Positions 35,674 through 44,646 of a DNA stretch of 64,000 nucleotides are shown here, in pieces. The notes beneath the pieces are model-generated. The model had not been told where the DNA came from. It saw only the letters and a program-made list of their open reading frames with translations, and did not search any database. Positions within the stretch are counted from its first letter, which is position 1. Each line of letters starts with the position of its first letter. This stretch comes from Tissierellia bacterium (lineage in GTDB: Bacteria; Bacillota; Clostridia; Tissierellales; Peptoniphilaceae), in assembly GCA_030535395.1 (NCBI GenBank), contig JAUNLK010000002.1, positions 62,001-126,000 on the forward strand, written 5' to 3'. The translations under genes and the position numbers were made by a program.

Positions 35674-37029
35674 ATGGATCAAAAGCGAATTCTAGAAACC
35701 ATTCGAATGTTCGATGAGGAGCACCTGGACATCCGCACGGTCACCCTGGGCATCTCCCTGTTGGACTGCGTGGACGCCTCCAGCGATGTCGCCTGCCGGA
35801 AGATCTACGACAAAATTGTCCGCTACGGCAGAGATCTCGTCCAAGCGGCCGATCAGGTGGGCAAGACCTACGGAGTCACCGTGGTCAACAAGCGGGTCTC
35901 GGTGACCCCCATCGCCCTCATTGCCGGGGCCTGCGGCGACAAGGACTATGTGAAATTTGCCCAGACCATGGACCGGGCCGCCCAGGAGATTGGGGTGGAC
36001 TTCATTGGGGGCTTTTCCGCCCTGGTCCACGGCACCATGACCCCCGCCGATGAGATTCTCATCCGCTCCATCCCCCAGGCCCTGGCCCAGACGGAGAAGG
36101 TCTGCGCCTCAGTCAATGTGGGCACCACCAAGGACGGCCTCAATATGAGCGCCGTAAAGCTCCTGGGAGAGACCATCAAGGAGACAGCAGAGCACACCGC
36201 CCAGGCCGACAGCATTGGCTGCGCCAAGCTGGTGGTCTTTGCCAATGCCGTGGAGGACAATCCCTTTATGGCCGGGGCCTTTCACGGCGTGGGCATGGGG
36301 GATGTGGTCCTCCACGTGGGGGTCTCCGGCCCCGGAGTGGTGAAGCACGCCCTGGAGAAGGTCCGGGGGGCCCGCTTCGAGGTGGTCTCCGAGACCATTA
36401 AAAAGACCGCCTTTAAAATCACCCGCCTGGGAGAGTTGGTGGGCTCCAAGGTGGCCGAGGCCATTGGGGTGCCCTTTGGCACCATCGACCTCTCCCTGGC
36501 CCCCACCCCCGCCGTGGGCGACTCCGTGGCCCGGATCCTGGAGGAGATCGGGGTGGAATTTGCCGGGGGCCACGGCACCACCGCCGCCCTGGCCCTCCTC
36601 AATGACGCCGTGAAAAAGGGGGGCATCATGGCCTCCGACCACGTGGGGGGCCTGAGCGGTGCCTTCATCCCCGTGAGCGAAGACGAGGGGATGATTGCCG
36701 CTGCCAGAAACGGCCACATTGGCCTGGACAAGCTGGAGGCCATGACCTGCGTCTGCTCCGTGGGCCTGGACATGATTGCCATTCCCGGAGACACGAAAGC
36801 CTCCACCCTCTCCGCCATCATCGCCGATGAGGCCATGATTGGCATCATCAATCAAAAGACCACCGCCGTGCGAATCATCCCCGTAGTGGGCAAAACCGTG
36901 GGAGAGGAGGCCTTCTTCGGCGGCCTCTTGGGCTCCGCCCCCATTCTCCCCGTCCACCCCGGCAGCTGCGATGAGCTCACCTGCCGAGGGGGCTACATCC
37001 CCGCCCCCGTCCACAGCTTTAAAAACTAA
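35674..37029 (+). CDS. UPF0210 (DUF711/PFL-like) protein
   Basis: A 451-residue conserved protein of the UPF0210 family, structurally related to glycyl-radical-like barrels by family descriptions but lacking a known reaction. Conserved motifs visible include [32 protein letters not shown] and a C-terminal [13 protein letters not shown]. Cysteines at C85 and C435 are present. AGGAGG precedes ATG 35674, nine bases after the ACT-domain gene, so the two are coexpressed. Function unknown. Confidence 0.9.
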   Translation: MDQKRILETIRMFDEEHLDIRTVTLGISLLDCVDASSDVACRKIYDKIVRYGRDLVQAADQVGKTYGVTVVNKRVSVTPIALIAGACGDKDYVKFAQTMDRAAQEIGVDFIGGFSALVHGTMTPADEILIRSIPQALAQTEKVCASVNVGTTKDGLNMSAVKLLGETIKETAEHTAQADSIGCAKLVVFANAVEDNPFMAGAFHGVGMGDVVLHVGVSGPGVVKHALEKVRGARFEVVSETIKKTAFKITRLGELVGSKVAEAIGVPFGTIDLSLAPTPAVGDSVARILEEIGVEFAGGHGTTAALALLNDAVKKGGIMASDHVGGLSGAFIPVSEDEGMIAAARNGHIGLDKLEAMTCVCSVGLDMIAIPGDTKASTLSAIIADEAMIGIINQKTTAVRIIPVVGKTVGEEAFFGGLLGSAPILPVHPGSCDELTCRGGYIPAPVHSFKN

Positions 37030-37035
37030 TCTTGC

Positions 37036-37079
37036 AAACCCCAAGTTTGGATCCCCGCGACCAGCTTGGGGGTTTTTTT
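37036..37079 (+). terminator. Terminator after UPF0210 gene
   Basis: AACCCCAAG pairs with CTTGGGGGTT across a 19-base loop and is followed by seven T. Confidence 0.85.
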
Positions 37080-37291
37080 GCCTCCAAATTGTGGCTTCTG
37101 GGAACACAGATGCCCTGCTGGAGAAATATGGTTTTAGAAATTTATTTTTAAATGCCCCCATCCCCTCTTCAAACTGCTGCCGGGGCAGGTAAAGGGAATG
37201 AATTTATAAAGTGGCACTCAGCCTTCAAAAGTTTGGGTGGGGGAGCTCCTTTTTTGGACCGCTCAAAAACTTTACCCATTCTTCAAGATGG

Positions 37292-37327
37292 AGCAATATA
37301 TTCCATACAAGATGGCGATATATTGCT
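37292..37327 (+). promoter_or_regulatory. Long hairpin immediately before the ribosome site of the ABC importer operon
   Basis: AGCAATATAT (37292-37301) pairs perfectly with ATATATTGCT (37318-37327), and inside it CCAT pairs with ATGG. The GGAGGTG ribosome site follows five bases later. It may be an operator or an RNA hairpin controlling translation. Elsewhere the 250-base gap holds no other feature I can name. Confidence 0.55.
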
Positions 37328-37336
37328 ACAGAGGAG

Positions 37337-38122
37337 GTGACGAGGATCGGAGAATTTTTAATCGCTTCTTCTCTCATGTGGGATTTCACCGCAGATGAAA
37401 TCTTTGACTATGTGAAGGCCAACGGGCTGTCGGGCATAGAGTTCTGGTCTCAACAAATGGAGAACCAAAATTTAAGTGCAGAGAGGATCCGTGAGTTAAA
37501 GTCAAAGTTCGGCACCAGGCTCATCCTTCACGGCAAGAGCTGGGACTTAAACTTGGCTTCCATAAATAAAAATATTAGAGATTTGAGTGTCGCAGAGATG
37601 GTCAGGGACATCGACCTGGCCGGGGAAATCTCCGCCCAGGAGCTGACCATCCACCCGGGGCGGTTTTCCGTGAATCAGGACCCTGAGAGCTACTATGGAT
37701 TTCTCAGGGAGAGTTTGGACCAAATTTTGGACTACGCCTCCCAAAGGGAAGTTCCCATCTCCATTGAGATTATGGAGAAGGCGAACAAGGAATTCATCGT
37801 GGACATGGCTTCCCTAAAAAAACTCTTGGGCGACGACTATGGCAAAGTTCAAGTGACCCTGGATGTGTCCCACTGTGACAGCACGGAGGAGATTTACTTC
37901 CTCCTGGACCACTTGGAGGAAATATCCAAGGTCCACCTCAGCAACCGATTGAAGGACAGCTATCACAGCCCCCTGGACCGCGGCATATTCCCCATGACTG
38001 AAATCATCAGAGCCATTGCCAAAAGAGAAATACCCATGGTACTTGAGGGTATGGAAACCGGCAATACTCTGTTTTTTTTGGATCGCAATATCAAATTTTT
38101 AAAGGAGAACAATCTACTATGA
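37337..38122 (+). CDS. Sugar-phosphate isomerase/epimerase-like TIM-barrel protein
   Basis: About 260 residues of the AP-endonuclease-2/xylose-isomerase-like TIM barrel. The sequence runs through MWDFTADEIFDYVKANGLSG, LTIHPGR, ISIEIMEK, VTLDVSHCDS and KVHLSNRLKD, giving the usual His/Glu/Asp metal-site pattern. The start is uncertain. The GTG at 37337 lies inside the ribosome site GGAGGTG, while six bases after that site stands an in-frame ATC (37346), and the first ATG is at 37376 without a site. It overlaps the binding-protein gene by four bases. Substrate unknown; a phosphorylated sugar or polyol fits the operon. Confidence 0.75.
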   Translation: MTRIGEFLIASSLMWDFTADEIFDYVKANGLSGIEFWSQQMENQNLSAERIRELKSKFGTRLILHGKSWDLNLASINKNIRDLSVAEMVRDIDLAGEISAQELTIHPGRFSVNQDPESYYGFLRESLDQILDYASQREVPISIEIMEKANKEFIVDMASLKKLLGDDYGKVQVTLDVSHCDSTEEIYFLLDHLEEISKVHLSNRLKDSYHSPLDRGIFPMTEIIRAIAKREIPMVLEGMETGNTLFFLDRNIKFLKENNLL

Positions 38123-39159
38123 AAAAAATCATCGCCCTACTGCTACTGATCTTCACCCTCACTGCCTGTGCTCCAGGTGGCGAAAACAGTGCCGCAGCCC
38201 CTGAAAATGCATCCCAAAACGAGGTGGCCCAAGAGACCGCTGAAGTTGAAGGCACCATCACCCTCTACACTTCTCAACCTGAAGAGGACGCCAATCAGCT
38301 CATTGAGGGCTTCAAGGAGCTTCACCCCAAGGCCGATGTGGTGGTATTCAGATCCGGCACGGAGGAAGTGGTCTCCAAAATCCTCTCTGAAAAGGAAGTC
38401 AACGCCGTTCAAGCTGATGTGATTTTGGTCTCTGACACGGTTACTTTTGAAATCCTCAAGGCCAATGACCTCCTGGAGCCGTACGAATCCCCTGAGCTGG
38501 AGGGCCTGGATCCCAAATTCTACGACCCCGACAAGTTCTACGCTGGCACCAAGATCATCTCCACTGGAATCATCCAAAACACCGAAGTGTATCCCGGGGA
38601 AGTAAAGGCATTTAAAGACCTCATCAGCCCCGAGACCAAGTCCCAAACCATTATGCCCTCCCCCCTCTACTCGGGAGCTGCCGCCTACAATCTCTCCCTC
38701 ATCACCCGCACCGACGGCCTGGGCTGGGCGTTCTACCAGGGCCTCAAGGACAACGACATTTTGGTGGACAAGGGCAATGGCGCCGTGCAAAAGGCAGTGA
38801 TGGAGGGCCAAAAGGGCCTGGGCATCATCGTGGACTACATGGCCAATCGCTCTAAGAATGAAGGGGCCCCCGTGGTCTTCATCTATCCCGAGGAGGGATC
38901 CCCCATTGTGACGGAGCCTGTGGGCATTGTAAAGGGCACCCAGAACCCCGAAGTGGCTCAGGCCTTCTACGACTACATCATCTCTAAGGAGGGGCAGCAA
39001 CTGGCCGCCGACATGGGCTACACCCCCATCCGTGAAGACGTGGAAGCTCCCGAAGGACTCAAGTCCGCCAAAGACCTCCAAGTGCTCTTGGGCGACGATG
39101 CCGTCCTCTTGGAAAACAGAGAGGCGGACAAGGAAGAATTTTCGAAAGTCTTTAACTAA
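38119..39159 (+). CDS. ABC importer substrate-binding lipoprotein
   Basis: A 346-residue extracellular binding protein with a lipobox LTAC (C17), then an Ala/Glu-rich linker. The mature domain begins GTITLYTSQPEEDANQLI and belongs to the family 1/6-like periplasmic proteins used for ferric iron, thiamine, phosphonates and phosphoglycerate or sugar phosphates. The tyrosines expected of a ferric site are not in the usual pair, so iron is not assured. It is followed by the matching permease and ATPase. The linked isomerase and phosphatase favour an organophosphate substrate (inference). Confidence 0.85.
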   Translation: MKKIIALLLLIFTLTACAPGGENSAAAPENASQNEVAQETAEVEGTITLYTSQPEEDANQLIEGFKELHPKADVVVFRSGTEEVVSKILSEKEVNAVQADVILVSDTVTFEILKANDLLEPYESPELEGLDPKFYDPDKFYAGTKIISTGIIQNTEVYPGEVKAFKDLISPETKSQTIMPSPLYSGAAAYNLSLITRTDGLGWAFYQGLKDNDILVDKGNGAVQKAVMEGQKGLGIIVDYMANRSKNEGAPVVFIYPEEGSPIVTEPVGIVKGTQNPEVAQAFYDYIISKEGQQLAADMGYTPIREDVEAPEGLKSAKDLQVLLGDDAVLLENREADKEEFSKVFN

Positions 39160-39171
39160 AAAGGAGATCCT

Positions 39172-40833
39172 TTGAAGAGAAATCAGACCGTAGACCATCT
39201 ATTGGTGCTACCCATACTATTTGTTTTGATCATCCCCTTTATCAAACTCTTTCTCATGAGTGTTAAAGGGGATGGTCTTATTTCCAATTACGGCGAAGTA
39301 TTTTCCGATCCCAGAGTTGTGGAGGGCATTGCCAACACTTTGATCATCGGCCTTGTCACGTCCGCTTTGACCGTCATCCTGGGCACTTATCTGGCCTTTG
39401 TCATCGCCTATACCAATATTAAATTTAAGCGTATTTTAAAGGTCCTGGTCTATCTGCCCTTTATCGTCCCCGGCTACATCATGACCCTGGCCTGGACCAA
39501 TATCACCTCAAGTGTGGGCATGGTCACCAAAATCCTTGCCCGGCTGGGACTTGCCCCCATCAATCTCTACTCCATGGGGGGGATCATCTTTGTCATGACC
39601 CTCTGCTACATTCCCTTTGTGTATTTGAGCGTGTACCGGAGCCTGATCAAGGTCCCCCTGAGTAGCGAGTACGCCTCCCATCTTCTGAACTACGGAGTTT
39701 TGGAGACCTTCAGAAAGATCAATCTCCGGCAGATCCGCCCCACCCTGGTGAGCACCTTTGTCCTGGTATTTCTCTCCAGTCTGGACAATTTCTCCATCCC
39801 CGCCTTTTTGGGGGTGTCGGCGGGGATCCCCGTCCTGTCCACCCTCATCTATGAAAAGACCATCTCCGTCTCCACGGGGGGCTTTACCAGTCCGGCGGTC
39901 CTCTCCGTCCTCCTCTTTGTCATTTCCGTTTCCATTTCCCAGACGGAGGGGCAGATTCTAAAGAGAGCGAGGACCGGCAAGGACGCCCGGGAGGATAAGT
40001 CCGTTCGCTACGCCTTTCCTGCCGCCGTGAGAAGGGCCGTGGAGATCCTCACCTTCTCCGCATTGATCTTCATCAACATCGTCCCCATTGGCTTTATGGT
40101 CTACTCCTCCTTTATCTCCAACTATGTGAGGGAATTTTCCCTGGCCAATTTCAGCTTGGACAACTACAGGGGCCTCTTCTCCATCTCCTCCATTAAAATG
40201 TCCATGACCAACAGTTTGACCTATGCCCTGATCACCGTAGTCATCTGTGCTCTTCTGTCCCTGGTCTATGGCTATTTTAAGTGGAAGGACCGCTACCCCC
40301 GCTCCATGTCCCTGCTGGAAAAGGGAACCAGCATCTCCTATTCCCTCCCTGGCATGGTCCTGGCCCTCTCCATGATCTTTCACTGGGCCAAGCCCATCCC
40401 CTGGCTCAATTTTGGATTCTACGGGGGGCCGGGGATCATCCTCATCGCCTATGTGACCCGCTTTTTAATCATCGACATGAAGGCGGCCCATCAGGCCTTT
40501 GGCGCCATGTCCCACAATTTGGAGTACGCGGCCCTCCTCTCGGACAGCTCCTTTTTTAAAAAGTGGTTCAAGATCTTTCTCCCCCTCATCTACAAGTATA
40601 TTTTGACCTCGTCCCTGTTGATCTTTGTGTATTCCCTCACGGAGCTGAGCCTCTCGGCCATGCTCTCCGGCCCCTACACCAAGACCATCGGCCTGTTTAT
40701 CTTCAATCTACAGCAGGCGGGAGACTACAGTTTGGCCTATGCCATGTCCACACTGGTTTTGATTCTCCTGCTCCTTTTGTATTTACTCATGGAAAAAATA
40801 AACGGAGGTGAAAGAATTGACTCTTTCAATTAA
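39172..40833 (+). CDS. ABC importer permease, fused double-length
   Basis: A 553-residue membrane protein with two homologous halves of about six helices each, as in the FbpB/AfuB type. The EAA-like loops are around SEYASHLLNYGVLETFRKINL and AALLSDSSFFKKWFKIFLP. It begins with TTG 39172, five bases after AAGGAG. One chain therefore supplies both channel halves. The start of the ATPase gene overlaps its end. Confidence 0.88.
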   Translation: MKRNQTVDHLLVLPILFVLIIPFIKLFLMSVKGDGLISNYGEVFSDPRVVEGIANTLIIGLVTSALTVILGTYLAFVIAYTNIKFKRILKVLVYLPFIVPGYIMTLAWTNITSSVGMVTKILARLGLAPINLYSMGGIIFVMTLCYIPFVYLSVYRSLIKVPLSSEYASHLLNYGVLETFRKINLRQIRPTLVSTFVLVFLSSLDNFSIPAFLGVSAGIPVLSTLIYEKTISVSTGGFTSPAVLSVLLFVISVSISQTEGQILKRARTGKDAREDKSVRYAFPAAVRRAVEILTFSALIFINIVPIGFMVYSSFISNYVREFSLANFSLDNYRGLFSISSIKMSMTNSLTYALITVVICALLSLVYGYFKWKDRYPRSMSLLEKGTSISYSLPGMVLALSMIFHWAKPIPWLNFGFYGGPGIILIAYVTRFLIIDMKAAHQAFGAMSHNLEYAALLSDSSFFKKWFKIFLPLIYKYILTSSLLIFVYSLTELSLSAMLSGPYTKTIGLFIFNLQQAGDYSLAYAMSTLVLILLLLLYLLMEKINGGERIDSFN

Positions 40834-41851
40834 AAATATAGACAAGAGTTTCGGAAATAAAAAAGTCCTCAAGGACATCAATCTGGAAATCCAGGACGGG
40901 GAGTTCGTCTCCCTCCTGGGGGCCAGCGGCTGCGGCAAGACCACCCTCTTGAAGATACTGGCGGGCTTTGAAGGCATCGACCGAGGGGAGATTCAAAAGG
41001 ACGGCAAGGTCTTTGTCAATGACCAGGGAATCTTCCTCCCCCCTCAGGAGAGAAAGCTGAATATGGTCTTTCAACAATTCGCCCTCTGGCCCCACATGAA
41101 TGTGGTGGAGCACTTGGACTACGCCCTAAAGGGCAGGAATCGAAGGGCCGATGGAAATAGGGAAATCGCAGAGCTCCTTGACATTGTGGGCCTCACCGGC
41201 TTTGAAAAATCCTATCCCGACGATCTCTCCGGGGGACAGAAGCAGAGGGTGGCCCTGGCCCGGGCCCTCATTACCAAGCCTGAACTCATCCTCATGGACG
41301 AGCCCCTCTCGGCCCTGGATGCCAATTTGAGAATTGAAATGCGAAAGTTCATCAAGGAGATCCACCGTCAATTTAAATCCCTCATTGTCTATGTGACCCA
41401 CGACCAGGAGGAGGCCCTGGCCATGAGCGACCGAATTGTCATTCTGAGAGAGGGCATTGTGGAGCAGGTGGGAAGCCCCGTGGAAATCTACGAAAATCCC
41501 AGAACGGAGTATGTGGCGAAATTTGTGGGCAAGTCCAATCTCATCAAAGGCAGCTGGAAGGGGGAGTACTTTGAGGTGGAGGAGGCGGACATCTCCATCA
41601 AAGACCGCTCCGTCAAGGGCAGATTTTCCAGGGACGATCTCTATCCGGTGAAGCCCGACCAACTGTCCATCTCCGGATCGGGGAGGGGAATCGATGCCCA
41701 GGTCCTCCAAATGGACTACATGGGCATGGGCTTTGAGTACAAATTGTCCTCCTCCCACGGCATTTTAAATGTACTGAGCAAGTGCCCCGACTTCTCCCCG
41801 GGGGACCGTGTAAAAGTGAATGTGAGGGAGCCCTATGAAACTGCTATGTGA
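40817..41851 (+). CDS. ABC importer ATPase
   Basis: A 344-residue ATPase with Walker A GASGCGKTT, signature LSGGQKQR, Walker B LILMDEP and the H-loop THDQ. A C-terminal regulatory TOBE-type region (about 240-344) is present, as in ferric, spermidine and sugar importers. The TTG at 40817 is chosen because GGAGGTG sits six bases upstream; the GTG at 40808 lies inside that site. It overlaps the permease by 17 bases and the PHP gene by 17. Confidence 0.88.
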   Translation: MTLSIKNIDKSFGNKKVLKDINLEIQDGEFVSLLGASGCGKTTLLKILAGFEGIDRGEIQKDGKVFVNDQGIFLPPQERKLNMVFQQFALWPHMNVVEHLDYALKGRNRRADGNREIAELLDIVGLTGFEKSYPDDLSGGQKQRVALARALITKPELILMDEPLSALDANLRIEMRKFIKEIHRQFKSLIVYVTHDQEEALAMSDRIVILREGIVEQVGSPVEIYENPRTEYVAKFVGKSNLIKGSWKGEYFEVEEADISIKDRSVKGRFSRDDLYPVKPDQLSISGSGRGIDAQVLQMDYMGMGFEYKLSSSHGILNVLSKCPDFSPGDRVKVNVREPYETAM

Positions 41852-42578
41852 TTTACACACCCACACCTTTGTCAGTGGCCACGCCTACTCCAGCCTCAAG
41901 GACAATATTCAAATGGCCAGGGAGAGGGGCCTGAAATTTTTGGGGACCAGTGAACACGCAGAGAGAATGCCCGGCTCCGTCAACAATGTGTATTTTTACA
42001 ATATGAAGATCCTAAAGCGAGATTACGGCGGCATCTACCTGCTTCGAGGGGCCGAGGCCAATATTATGGACTACGAGGGAAATCTGGATCTGGAAAAAGA
42101 AAAGCACATTAAAAATCTGGACTATATCATCGCCTCCCTCCACACCCCCTGTATTGAGGACGGGGGCATAGGTAACAACACCCGGGCCCTCATCGCTGCC
42201 ATGGACCGGGAGAAGGTGCGGATCATCGGCCACCCCGACGACGACCGCTACCCCATCGACCGCAGGGCACTGGTCCAAGCTGCCAAAGAAAAGGGGATCC
42301 TACTGGAGCTCAACAACTCCTCCCTCTCCCCCGTGAGCTCCAGGACCAATGCCAGGGAAAACATCGTGGAGCTCCTGGGATATGCCGCAGACTACGGGGC
42401 CGATATCATCATCAACTCCGACGCCCACGTGGACCATCAGGTGGGGGACTTCACCCTGGCCCTGGACATAATTGCAGAAATGGGCTTTCCCAGGGAGAGA
42501 GTCGTCAACTTCGATGAGACGGAAAAGCGGCTCTTCCGGTATCTCAAGGTGGACGGGGAGACATTCTTCGGCCTATAG
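41835..42578 (+). CDS. PHP-domain phosphatase, YcdX-like
   Basis: A 247-residue polymerase/histidinol phosphatase (PHP) domain protein. Metal motifs are clear: CDLHTHT at the N-terminus, TSEHAERMPG, SLHTP, IGHPDDDRY and NSDAHV near the C-terminus. It likely hydrolyses a small phosphomonoester. It ends the five-gene operon, overlapping the ATPase gene, which suggests that the imported compound, or its isomer, is dephosphorylated inside the cell (inference). Confidence 0.87.
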   Translation: MKLLCDLHTHTFVSGHAYSSLKDNIQMARERGLKFLGTSEHAERMPGSVNNVYFYNMKILKRDYGGIYLLRGAEANIMDYEGNLDLEKEKHIKNLDYIIASLHTPCIEDGGIGNNTRALIAAMDREKVRIIGHPDDDRYPIDRRALVQAAKEKGILLELNNSSLSPVSSRTNARENIVELLGYAADYGADIIINSDAHVDHQVGDFTLALDIIAEMGFPRERVVNFDETEKRLFRYLKVDGETFFGL

Positions 42579-42630
42579 GCCCTCACCCCCCGGGGCAAAA
42601 CGCCCAGGCAAAACTTTATTAGAGAAACTC

Positions 42631-42666
42631 CGCCCCCAGAGCCAAGTGCGCTTTGGGGGTCTTTTC
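42631..42666 (+). terminator. Terminator of the ABC importer operon
   Basis: CCCCCA pairs with TGGGGG around an imperfect inner stem, followed by TCTTTTC. It lies 53 bases after the PHP stop. Confidence 0.6.
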
Positions 42667-42698
42667 ATGGGAAGATCCTCAAAAGCTCTCTGAGGCAC

Positions 42699-42733
42699 AA
42701 AAAAATCGAGTGGGCCTCTGGCTCACTCGATTT
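42699..42733 (-). terminator. Terminator after G5/3D protein gene
   Basis: AAATCGAGTG/CACTCGATTT stem followed on the minus strand by seven T, about 30 bases past the stop. Confidence 0.88.
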
Positions 42734-42760
42734 GTTCTCATGGGTATTTGTTTGTTCTGA

Positions 42761-43816
42761 TTAGTCCAGGACGTAGACCACTACATTTCTCCGGCCAAAT
42801 TGGAGGGCCTGGGCGTTGGTATTGTAGAAGAGGTCGATGCGATTGCCCTTAATGGCGCTCCCCACGTCCTCTGCCACGGCAAAGCCGTAGGAGGGATAGT
42901 CGTCGGTGCTCTCAATGTAGAGCTCGGTGCCCAGGGGAATCACCTTTCGGTCCACGGCCACGGCCCCCACGCGTGCGGGGGTGCCCATGGCGGTGAGGGA
43001 GCCCGCCGTGGGATCGTAGGCGGTGGCCTCCATGACGATTTTCCGGCTGTAGGTCCTGCCATTGATGACATTTTCTCCCACTGGCTCTTGCACTTCCTCG
43101 GGGGAGGAGTCCTCAGGGGCCGCCTGAACTTGGGGAGCCGCCTGAGCTTGGGGGGCCTGAGTGCCCACTTGGGTGATTTTATTTTGAACGCCCTTGGTGA
43201 CCACGGCATCGGTGATGACCGACTGAACGGCCACTCCGTTGATATAGCGCACCATCACCGTCTCGGTGATCTCACCGGGCGCCCCCTCCTGAACCAGCTG
43301 TTCCACTCCCTGGGGGAGCTCATCACTGTAGCGGGTCTCCACGGCGAAGGGGAGAGCCCGGGTGTGGGTCTCCTCCTCGTAGCGGATTCTGTCAATGGAG
43401 AGCCGCTGGCCCTCTGCCAGGACTTCCTCCCGGGCGGGGCTCAGAATATCGTCCTCTCCCAGGGCGATCCCCAGTTCCCTGAGGATGTCCTTCACCTTAA
43501 GGCTCTTGACGGAGGTCTTGTAGCTTTCGCCCCCGTCCACAATGGTGATTTCGAAGCCCTCTTCCAGGCTCAGTTTCATCTCCTCAGTGAGCTCCGTGGA
43601 GCGACCGGGGAAGACCACCTCCCCCTCCTCCATTTGGATCTCTTGCTCTTCCAAAAATTCTCCCACTGTGGCGGCGCCGCTGCGGTAATTGCGATAGACG
43701 CCGTCGTCCACTAGGGTGATGGTCTTGGCTCTCCCCGCCCCCATGGAGAGGAGGGCCACCGCCGCCAGGGCCCCTGTGAGGAGGGATTTATTCATGTACT
43801 TTTTTACGAAATTCAT
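42761..43816 (-). CDS. Secreted cell-wall protein with DUF348, G5 and 3D domains
   Basis: A 351-residue exported protein. A signal peptide or anchor (about 8-27) is followed by two DUF348 ubiquitin-like repeats (about 30-140), a G5 domain (about 145-215), an Ala/Gln/Pro-rich linker, and a C-terminal 3D domain (about 255-351). The 3D aspartates are in ATAYDPTAG, VAVDRKVIP and IDLFYN. The arrangement matches YabE of Bacillus and resuscitation-promoting-factor-like proteins, probably a lytic transglycosylase on peptidoglycan. AGAGGTG precedes ATG 43816; an alternative ATG lies at 43795. Confidence 0.9.
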   Translation of the reverse strand: MNFVKKYMNKSLLTGALAAVALLSMGAGRAKTITLVDDGVYRNYRSGAATVGEFLEEQEIQMEEGEVVFPGRSTELTEEMKLSLEEGFEITIVDGGESYKTSVKSLKVKDILRELGIALGEDDILSPAREEVLAEGQRLSIDRIRYEEETHTRALPFAVETRYSDELPQGVEQLVQEGAPGEITETVMVRYINGVAVQSVITDAVVTKGVQNKITQVGTQAPQAQAAPQVQAAPEDSSPEEVQEPVGENVINGRTYSRKIVMEATAYDPTAGSLTAMGTPARVGAVAVDRKVIPLGTELYIESTDDYPSYGFAVAEDVGSAIKGNRIDLFYNTNAQALQFGRRNVVVYVLD

Positions 43817-43860
43817 AGATGAGAAACACCTCTTTGTATATCATTTGTAACCTTACTTTT

Positions 43861-43911
43861 GACAATTGTACCCTGTTTCCGGGGCCAGTGGCGGTTTTTA
43901 ACACAATTGTC
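43861..43911 (-). promoter_or_regulatory. Pair of inverted ACAATTGT boxes upstream of the G5/3D gene
   Basis: GACAATTGT (43861-43869) and its exact complement ACAATTGTC (43903-43911) are 33 bases apart, and each contains the palindrome ACAATTGT. The position, 45-95 bases before the start, suits a regulator-binding pair or a promoter with overlapping operators. Confidence 0.4.
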
Positions 43912-43947
43912 ACGGAATTGTAACTATTGAAGGGGCATTTCTCCCAC

Positions 43948-43975
43948 AAAAAAATCCCCCGGTTTCCCGAGGGAT
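43948..43975 (-). terminator. Terminator after Nudix gene
   Basis: ATCCCTCGG-GAAA-CCGGGGGAT (minus strand, one G-T pair) is followed by seven T. Confidence 0.88.
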
Positions 43976-43998
43976 GGAGAGCTTACAATTTGTAATGC

Positions 43999-44646
43999 TT
44001 ACACCCCTCGGGTCCGAAGGGTCTCGGCCACATTGCGCATCATCTTGGCGGTAAATCCCCAGATGACCCGCTCCTTGCCATGGTCGTCGTAGCGGTAGAA
44101 CTCCACCAGATCCTGGACGGAGCGCCACTTGTACTTGTAGCCGTCGCGAATGAGCTCGTAGGGGAAGTCGTCCTTTTGCTCTCCCTTGAAAAATTCCAGG
44201 GTGTAGGTCTCCGGCTCCACGTCCAAGAAGTATCGCAGAGGCACGGTGAAGAGGCTCCCCACCTCGTCTGGATTGGGGTCGATTTCCTCCAGAGTCATGT
44301 CCTCAATATAGGCCAGATAGCAGTGAATGGCCGCCCCGTAGCGGGTGACCATAAAGCCCATATTTTTGAGAATGGTGAGATTGTCCGCGGGGATTCTCAG
44401 CTCCTCCAAGGTCTCCCTGAAGGCGGCCTCCCGGGGGCTCTCCCCCTCCTCAATGGCCCCTCCCGGGAAGGAGACCTCTCCCGGCTGGGTGTTCAGAGTC
44501 TCCGCCCGCTTCTCAAAGAGGACGTGGATCTGTCCGTCCCGCTCCATGAGGGTGATGGCCACACTGTACATGTGATCCACCCCCAGGACCCCGGGGCGGA
44601 AGTTTTTTATGGCTTCTTCTATGGTTTCGATGGTACATTTCTTCAT
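43999..44646 (-). CDS. Nudix hydrolase, CoA-pyrophosphatase-like
   Basis: A 215-residue protein with a Nudix box starting at G63, containing REAAFRETLEEL; the usual glycine after the last glutamate is replaced. The preceding segment LNTQPGEVSFPGG is the NuDiX/UPF0035 pattern of coenzyme A diphosphatases (NudL/YeaB type). It likely cleaves CoA or a related nucleotide diphosphate. It overlaps the patatin gene by four bases (ATGA), so it is the last of the mscL-patatin-Nudix operon. Confidence 0.87.
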   Translation of the reverse strand: MKKCTIETIEEAIKNFRPGVLGVDHMYSVAITLMERDGQIHVLFEKRAETLNTQPGEVSFPGGAIEEGESPREAAFRETLEELRIPADNLTILKNMGFMVTRYGAAIHCYLAYIEDMTLEEIDPNPDEVGSLFTVPLRYFLDVEPETYTLEFFKGEQKDDFPYELIRDGYKYKWRSVQDLVEFYRYDDHGKERVIWGFTAKMMRNVAETLRTRGV

